From NCBI GenBank assembly GCA_022606135.1, contig JABYQN010000002.1, forward strand, positions 3,534,001-3,598,000: a DNA stretch of 64,000 nt. Reading direction: 5' to 3'. The notes beneath the pieces were generated by a model. That model had not been told where the DNA came from and searched no databases. It worked only from the letters and a program-made list of their open reading frames with translations. This DNA comes from Fomes fomentarius (lineage: Eukaryota; Basidiomycota; Agaricomycetes; Polyporales; Polyporaceae). Of the stretch, positions 58,490 through 64,000 are shown piece by piece; position 1 is the stretch's first letter, and every line of letters starts with the position of its first letter. The position numbers were made by a program, and so were the translations under genes.

Positions 58490-59790
58490 CTAGAAAGTCA
58501 CGAATGCACTCGCATAGCTGACGCTCGAGTCCTTGATGGTGAAGCACTGGCTGCTCTGCTCATAACGCACCCACTTCAGCTTCGGTGTCTTGCCTTCCTG
58601 CTCCAAGGCAGTGAGCGCACCGAAGAGGACACCGATGGGATGGCGGCCGCATATAGTGTTTTTCGTCCTTGCCAAGTAGTCGGCGAACTCGTGGTGCGCT
58701 TGGGCCGCAGTGAAGGGAGGCAACGTGAGGAGCTCCATGGCTTCGTGGTCCAATGCGGATATGGACGCATGGATGGGATGTTCGTTGAGGGAAGCAGGAT
58801 GCGGCTCGGAGCGAGAGAGTCGTATGGCGGGGATCGAGCTAGGAGGTGCCTTCGGGTAGTAAAACGTATACTGGAAACGGGTACCCCTGCGATGTCACAA
58901 GCGTGAGAGGCAGGATTCAGCGCCCAATTCATCACTCACCAGTGACAGAAGTCACTAGACACCACGAAGATGGTATCATCTCTCGCTAGGTATGGGGCGA
59001 GAAGACGACCATAAGAGATTTCCTTGTCATAGTCGATGGCTCCAACGAGGATAGGGACAATCTTGATGTCTGATCTGTGCTTCCCCATGTGAGAAACATG
59101 GTGAATAACGATCGTGAGGTATACATACCCTTCGAAGGTCTTGCGGATGTATGGGAGATGCATCTCAATGCTGTGCTCGTCTTCGTCTGTCTGTAGATTC
59201 ATCTCGCTGAAACGACCTGTTTGCTTGAGTTCCTTGATGGCTGATGACGGATTTAGCATTACATATCACGACGAAATGACGGGCTCACTCTCAATGTCTA
59301 TAGGGAGCGGCCCCAGTGGTGTCTCATATTGATTGCACCGTGTCAGGGCGCAACCATCCAGGTAGACATGATGTGAAGGACCCAGCACGAAAACCTTCCT
59401 TCTACGTAACTCAGTGGTAAGGTTCGAACTAAAAGGCACGTAGAGAGAACTGGTGGACCGACATTCCTGTTGTGTCGATACTCTTGTACGCCCAGGCGGC
59501 AGCGCGACCCGAGTACGAGTATCCTGCATGACTGTACTCTAGAGTTATTTCAGACTGCTCTGTAGGTTGAAGGCATCACTTACGGTGCAATGATAGCTTT
59601 GGTCCTAGGAACGGGCGGATTAAAATCGTCCTCCGGAGATGGGTTCACCGCCTGAAGCCACGAAGACAATTCCTGATTCAGCCTGTTGGTGTTTCCCGAA
59701 TACCAAGACTCTGCGTGTGTTGCTTGTCTATTACTTGGATGACTAAGGAGATAAGATCAAACGATCACTATGGTCGCACCTAGAAGTCAT
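58490..59790 (-). CDS. MEMO1 family protein
   Basis: Copper/iron-binding MEMO family protein (yeast Mho1, human MEMO1), fold related to class III extradiol dioxygenases; cytoplasmic, with roles in cytoskeleton and redox proposed in animals. Exons (minus): 59790-59780, 59727-59584, 59531-59463, 59401-59289, 59240-59129, 59074-58940, 58886-58490; 326 residues. The first coding exon has 11 nt (MTSR). Landmarks: QATHAESWYSGN, IIAPHAGYSYSGRAAAWAYK, RKVFVLGPSHHVYLDGCALT, MHLPYIRKTFEGSDIKIVPI, FVVSSDFCHWGTRFQYTFYY (with the His and Cys of the metal pocket), and CGRHPIGVLFGAL. It converges with the histidine-phosphatase gene with 145 bp between stops. Confidence 0.93.
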
Positions 59791-60196
59791 GGGGGGAATC
59801 TGAGGATTACTATGCGAACCAGTGGAGAGGCAGATGTGTAGCAGTGCAGGGTACACACGACAACTTAGTGGCGATGTACAGTGCAAGACTGAGAACGTCG
59901 ACGTGCAGCCAGGTACTGGACCCAAGCTGGAACACTCCGGAGATCTGTCCGATAACACGTGCTGCATGTGGCTACGGCATACTTATCGCGCTGGCTTGCA
60001 CACATCGCTCGCTCTGACATATGACGAATACGACAACTCATCCTGTACAATGGAAGAATGCTCGTTTCCCAACACTGCTACATGGAGATTGGCCTGAGTC
60101 ATGGTCGCATGTCGATTATCTTCGGCATAGGCAAATGGATACATGAAGGTGGAGAGCAAATGATGAGACAACAACGATACCGACGACGACGACGAC
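59791..60196. other. Intergenic: MEMO1 promoter and eL32 3' flank
   Basis: Promoter of the minus-strand MEMO1 gene on the left, 3' flank of minus-strand eL32 on the right. A GAC triplet run at 60179-60190 sits next to the eL32 stop. Nothing else recognised. Confidence 0.45.
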
Positions 60197-60803
60197 CTTT
60201 TACTCCTCTGACCGCAGACGGGCCGCGGAATTGGTGACCTTAACACCGAGCACCTTCGCCCTGTCGTGATTGTACAAAGTTCAAATTACAGTCTGAACGG
60301 TGATCAGTCCTACGTACCTCTCGAGGATGAGTGTCCGGTTGCGGCTGCTGACGTTGTGTGCGATCTCCGCCGCGAAGCTTTTGTTGTGCATGAGTAGAAG
60401 GTCAACTTCCCGGACGTTGTTAACCAAGAGCTTCTTCAAGCCATTGGGGAGGAGGTGACGAGTCTACGAAATAAGCCATGAACTTCCAGGGAGACAGCTG
60501 ACCATCAAGTGTATCCAACCTTCTTGTTGCTGCCATAGCCGATCTGGATTGGATGTAGAGTCAACGCAGTGCAAACTCCTCGCGGATGACTAGCGCACCT
60601 TGGGCATTGGCAGCTGACCCTTGAACCGACGCCGTACACGGTTATCGATACCCTTGGGTTTCCTCCATGCCTCTTTCACACTCTTGTAGCGGTCGGATTG
60701 GTGGCGCCTATAGATAGAGTGAATACCTATCGACTAGTAGACTAATCGGATGTTCGCACTTGAAAGGCTTCGTGCGCTTCTTGACGATGGGGACCTTGAC
60801 CAT
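60197..60803 (-). CDS. RPL32: 60S ribosomal protein eL32
   Basis: Large-subunit ribosomal protein of 128 residues. Exons (minus): 60803-60760, 60707-60599, 60543-60520, 60463-60318, 60260-60197. The sequence is continuous with the family: [100 protein letters not shown] and the end [16 protein letters not shown]. The third exon is only 24 nt. Identification is secure. Confidence 0.96.
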
Positions 60804-61262
60804 GGCGGACTGGAGGGAACAGCGAATGAGCGGACGAGCGGTCACGAAAAGGCACAGTACAAGCAGCCCAGGTCATCCACAGAGTCGACTTTGCATCCAC
60901 CGCCTTCCACACGAGGTTGACAGGCAATAGTGACATCGATGGAATCCTGGAACAGTATGCTGTCGCATGGTACGTCCAGATTGGTGTACTTACGATTCTT
61001 GAAGCTTGAAGAGAGCGTTGAAGGGAGCGTACGGGTGCTTGAGGGCGACGCCAGATTTCGACGGGAGAGTCGGGCGTCTCCTCCACGTGGCTGAATGCCG
61101 CATATGGCCGTCCACTGCTTATGGCCGCAATGACGGGCGGCTACGGGCTTATCACCCGATGAGACTCCGGCACGAGAGTGGGGGTGGCAATTTGGGCCAG
61201 GGAAACGGCCGGATCGAGTCGACGTCCGATTGGAACCGTAGTACTTTGATACAGCCACGACG
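60804..61262. other. Divergent intergenic region (eL32 / kinase)
   Basis: Both promoters. Minus-strand open frames here continue out of the eL32 leader and have no domain. Confidence 0.5.
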
Positions 61263-63467
61263 ATGTCTCCTCCCGCGCCCGTCTACTCAGATGAGGGACA
61301 CGACTCTAGTTCGGAGGACGACGAGTATGTTTGGACTGCCGCCAGCCGGCTTAGGCTCCCGCGATGCGGCGGAAACCCATCGCTCACGTGCCGAAACTTA
61401 GAGCCGCGGTCTGACTCTCACAAGCCGGCATTCTGCTCATCTCGTTCACGCTCTGCACCACCATCATCGACCACCTCTCGCAAGTCTTTCCCTGCAAGGG
61501 CCCTTCCTCCCCTGCAAGGCATCATGCTCGCTGCCCCGGCCGTTGACCTCAACTCTTTCGACAATGACGACGACTGGATGCCACCGCCCTCCTCTAGCCC
61601 CAGATTATACCGTGCCGCGAGTGTGGGTAACAGTTGGGGCGTCACCTCCATCGGCCGCGGCTTTCAGTGGAACAACCACAAACAGGATGAAGAGAGCGAG
61701 AGCGACCACGAAAAGGATGTCGTTCCTCCAGAGGCCTCCACCATCGCGTCTAAAGAACGGCCAAGTATGCTATGCGTAAATCGCCCAGTGTGGCTCAGCA
61801 CTTCCGCAGTGCCCAGATCTGCAGCAGTAAATGCCCTTCCTCTGATTGCCACCTCCGTGTCACCCTCCTCTCCTCCATCTATCTCATCGCGGGCGGGCAG
61901 CTACCTCTCCGGACCTTTGACTCGTTCTCCTGTGCAGTCTCGTCCGTCCTCTCCTCGCCCTTTCTCTTCACGACCTACATCTCCTCGTCCAGTATCTCCA
62001 ATAGTACCCCCAGGAGCGTCGGCTCTGCGAAGTCCACTCTCTAGCACTCCCTCTTCCCCACGTTCTAGCCACTTTCCCCGCATGCGCCGGCGATCATCTC
62101 AGCAACGCGTCTCGCTTGTGGCTGGGCGCGTTTCTATTGCTCCGGTTGAGCCACCATCCCCAATGCCCGCGGGACCTCAGAAGTTGGTTCGCACAAATAG
62201 CGCAGCTAGCTATCTCAGCGTAGCTAGCAGTACTGGTCCACCTACTCCAGGAGAGAAGCCCAGGTCAGTAGGCGATCGGAGCATATCCGAGTTTGTCATC
62301 GAGCGAGAGATCGGCCGCGGTGCGTACGGATTGGTGAAGAGGGCCAGAGAAATGATGGACGACGGCACGATGGGAGTAAGTTCATCCCACGTTCATTGCA
62401 CCCATGTAGACACGTTCGTTGACAAATAAATGACAGCCTCCTCTTGTCATTAAGCAAATCATCAAGTCGCGCATTCTGGCGGATTGCTGGAAGCGTCATC
62501 CAAAGTTTGGCACGATACCGATAGAGATCTACGTAATGTCCGCGATATCGACGACGCGCTACATCTTGCCGCCGCCACGTCCTTGGGACCCACTTCGCAA
62601 GAATCCGGACGTTCCTAATGACTGGGTAGAGGGGAAAGCGGTGAGCGGTCATCCAAACATCTGCCCTCTGCTCGATTTCTTCGAGGACAACCATTATTAT
62701 TACCTCGTATTACCATCCACAACACCGGAGCCACGATCGGACGAACCATCACCACCCTCAGATTTGTTCGACCTTGTGGAAAGCTATCCTCACGGGCTTC
62801 CCCCCGATCTCATCCGAACGTATCTTGGTCAGATTGCAGACGCTGTCGCCTTCCTACACTCGAAGGGCATCGGTGAGCGTGGCCAATCCGGACGTAATTG
62901 TATGGCTGCTAAGAAGTACTTTGATAGTTCACCGCGATATCAAGGATGAGAACGTTGTTCTCGGGCCATCAGGCAAGTGTGTTCTCATCGACTTCGGAAG
63001 CTCCGGTCTAGTCAGGAAGGGTGGATGGGACACCTTCAGTGGCACGTGAGTGCACATCACCCACATTTTGTGGTCGATGGTTCTCATGCATGAGACGATG
63101 TAGCCTCGACTATGCAGGCCCCGAGATTCTGCGCGGCGAGCGATACTACGGCAAGGAACAAGACGTATGGGCGTTTGGCGTTGTCGCATATGTCATGCTC
63201 GTCGGCGAATGTCCTTTCACAACGGCTGCCGAGGCTCAAGAAGGACTCGAGTCACCGTTCGCTAGCGCATCGATCGCTTTGGACGAGCGGTGCTCGGAGG
63301 GTAAAGAGAACGAGGGTGAAGAGCCCGACGGCGGAGGTACACTAGGCGACGCCGCGGCGCTGGTCCGGGCATGCTTGCGAGTTGACGTGAGCGCACGGCC
63401 AACGTTCCAAGCGATCCTGCAGAGCCGATTCCTGAGTGGCGAGGGTGGGTGGGGCATGGACTCATGA
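61263..63467 (+). CDS. Ser/Thr protein kinase, PAS-kinase (Psk1)-like catalytic domain
   Basis: Exons: 61263-62375, 62437-62872, 62928-63045, 63104-63467; 676 residues. Residues 1-340 are disordered, Ser/Pro/Arg-rich and likely phosphorylated (repeats such as SRPTSPRPVSP). The kinase domain follows: glycine loop IEREIGRGAYGLVKRA, VAIK-type Lys in LVIKQIIKS, the catalytic loop VHRDIKDENVVL, the DFG segment VLIDFGSSGLVRK, TFSGTLDYAGPEILRGERYY and DVWAFGVVAYVMLVGECPF. The DFGSSG and GT-x-x-Y-x-x-PE-x-L-x-G features match PAS kinases, which couple nutrient state to metabolism in yeast, but no PAS domain is recognisable. An acidic insert (CSEGKENEGEEPDGGGTLGD) interrupts the C-lobe. A GT...AG pair inside exon 1 near 61767-61811 could be an extra in-frame intron. 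Confidence 0.87.
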
Positions 63468-64000
63468 CCCAGTGCTCGAAACTATGTGGGGTGTGGAGAA
63501 TGCGTGTGGCTCGGGGTACGCGAAGAAGTCGCACGATCCGAAGAGCCCTAGAACTGACTGCAGGATTGTCTTTGCAGGTACGCTGTGTTATCTGATGGCT
63601 TCGCGTCCTGCAGGCAGATAGCCTTGACCTCGTTGACACTATCTTCTCACTATCCATCCATCGTTCGGCTTCCGAGATTTATTTATCTTCAGTCCGGTCA
63701 TGACTGTTGTGTACTTCTTAATGTTATCGACACCATCGCATCGACCCTCGTTCCGACCATTTTTTCGCTACACTGCATCCTGTCATCAATACGATGTATC
63801 CGCGTTGTTAGAAACAATTCTGTGCAATAGAAATCGACTGTAATTTTTTACGTCCGTTTTTCGAAAGTTTGCCTGATGGGAGGAGCAGAGCCGGCGATGA
63901 CTCCGGTGCGACGGAGGCGCCGTCCGGACATGGGAGGGGTTGTAATCAGCCAAGATCTCTATCGATCATCTGAAATTTTCGAGACCGTCCAAGGGTACAT
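63468..64000. other. 3' flank of the kinase gene to window end
   Basis: No exon, RNA gene or repeat that I can support. Confidence 0.5.

Noticed and set aside
1..64000. CRISPR arrays, insertion sequences, retrotransposons, viral genes
   Set aside because: Looked for spaced direct repeats, terminal repeats and reverse-transcriptase or transposase motifs; none seen.

Overview
The window is nuclear DNA of a filamentous basidiomycete, most likely an Agaricomycete. The genes are dense and on both strands, and nearly all are split by very short introns (mostly 48-75 bp, GT-AG with some GC-AG). The gene families also fit: polysaccharide lyases of families PL4 and PL8, a microsomal P450 with basidiomycete-like signatures, a SUR7/PalI membrane protein, fungal-type CCCH zinc-finger and COMPASS PHD proteins. 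I see no bacterial operon, CRISPR array, insertion sequence or intact transposon. I joined exons by hand. Each join was tested by whether the reading frame stayed open, whether the total came to whole codons and whether known family motifs were continuous.

Left part (0.5-16.9 kb): a SurE-type phosphatase/nucleotidase, the MYG1 exonuclease, a Ser/Asn/Gly-rich secreted protein with a GPI-like tail, an unknown acidic protein with a 5' frame problem, a CCCH zinc-finger protein, an SRA-domain (YDG) reader of modified DNA, a secreted PL4 rhamnogalacturonan lyase and an acetyl-CoA C-acyltransferase (thiolase).

Middle (17.0-32.6 kb): two paralogous amidases in opposite orientation bracket the ribosomal protein uS3 gene, a tandem pair of secreted PL8 lyases and a SUR7/PalI-type membrane protein. 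With the PL4 gene this is a small carbohydrate-degradation neighbourhood (uronic-acid polymers) among housekeeping genes. Working as a unit is inference only.

Right part (32.8-63.5 kb): mainly core cell biology. It holds MPP10 (18S rRNA processing), a Sec9/SNAP-25 SNARE, a degenerate C-terminal aspartic-protease relic, a TPR+MYND protein, INCENP (chromosomal passenger complex), a cytochrome P450, a divergent pair of nuclear genes for mitochondrial proteins (bL32m and complex I NDUFA5), an intron-containing tRNA-Ser(UGA), LSM1, a very large SPP1-like PHD protein with a hexapeptide E/R repeat, an STM1/SERBP1-like RGG protein, a TFC7-like histidine phosphatase, MEMO1, ribosomal protein eL32 and a PAS-kinase-like Ser/Thr kinase.

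No clearly new system emerged. The items most worth a second look are five GC-AG introns among about 120 traced, several micro-exons (5, 11, 13 and 14 nt), five stop-free introns of length divisible by three (one changes a zinc ligand spacing), the inverted amidase pair with seven identical internal exon lengths, the aspartic-protease relic, the hexapeptide repeat in the SPP1-like protein, and a 23-bp near-perfect palindrome beside the SurE gene.
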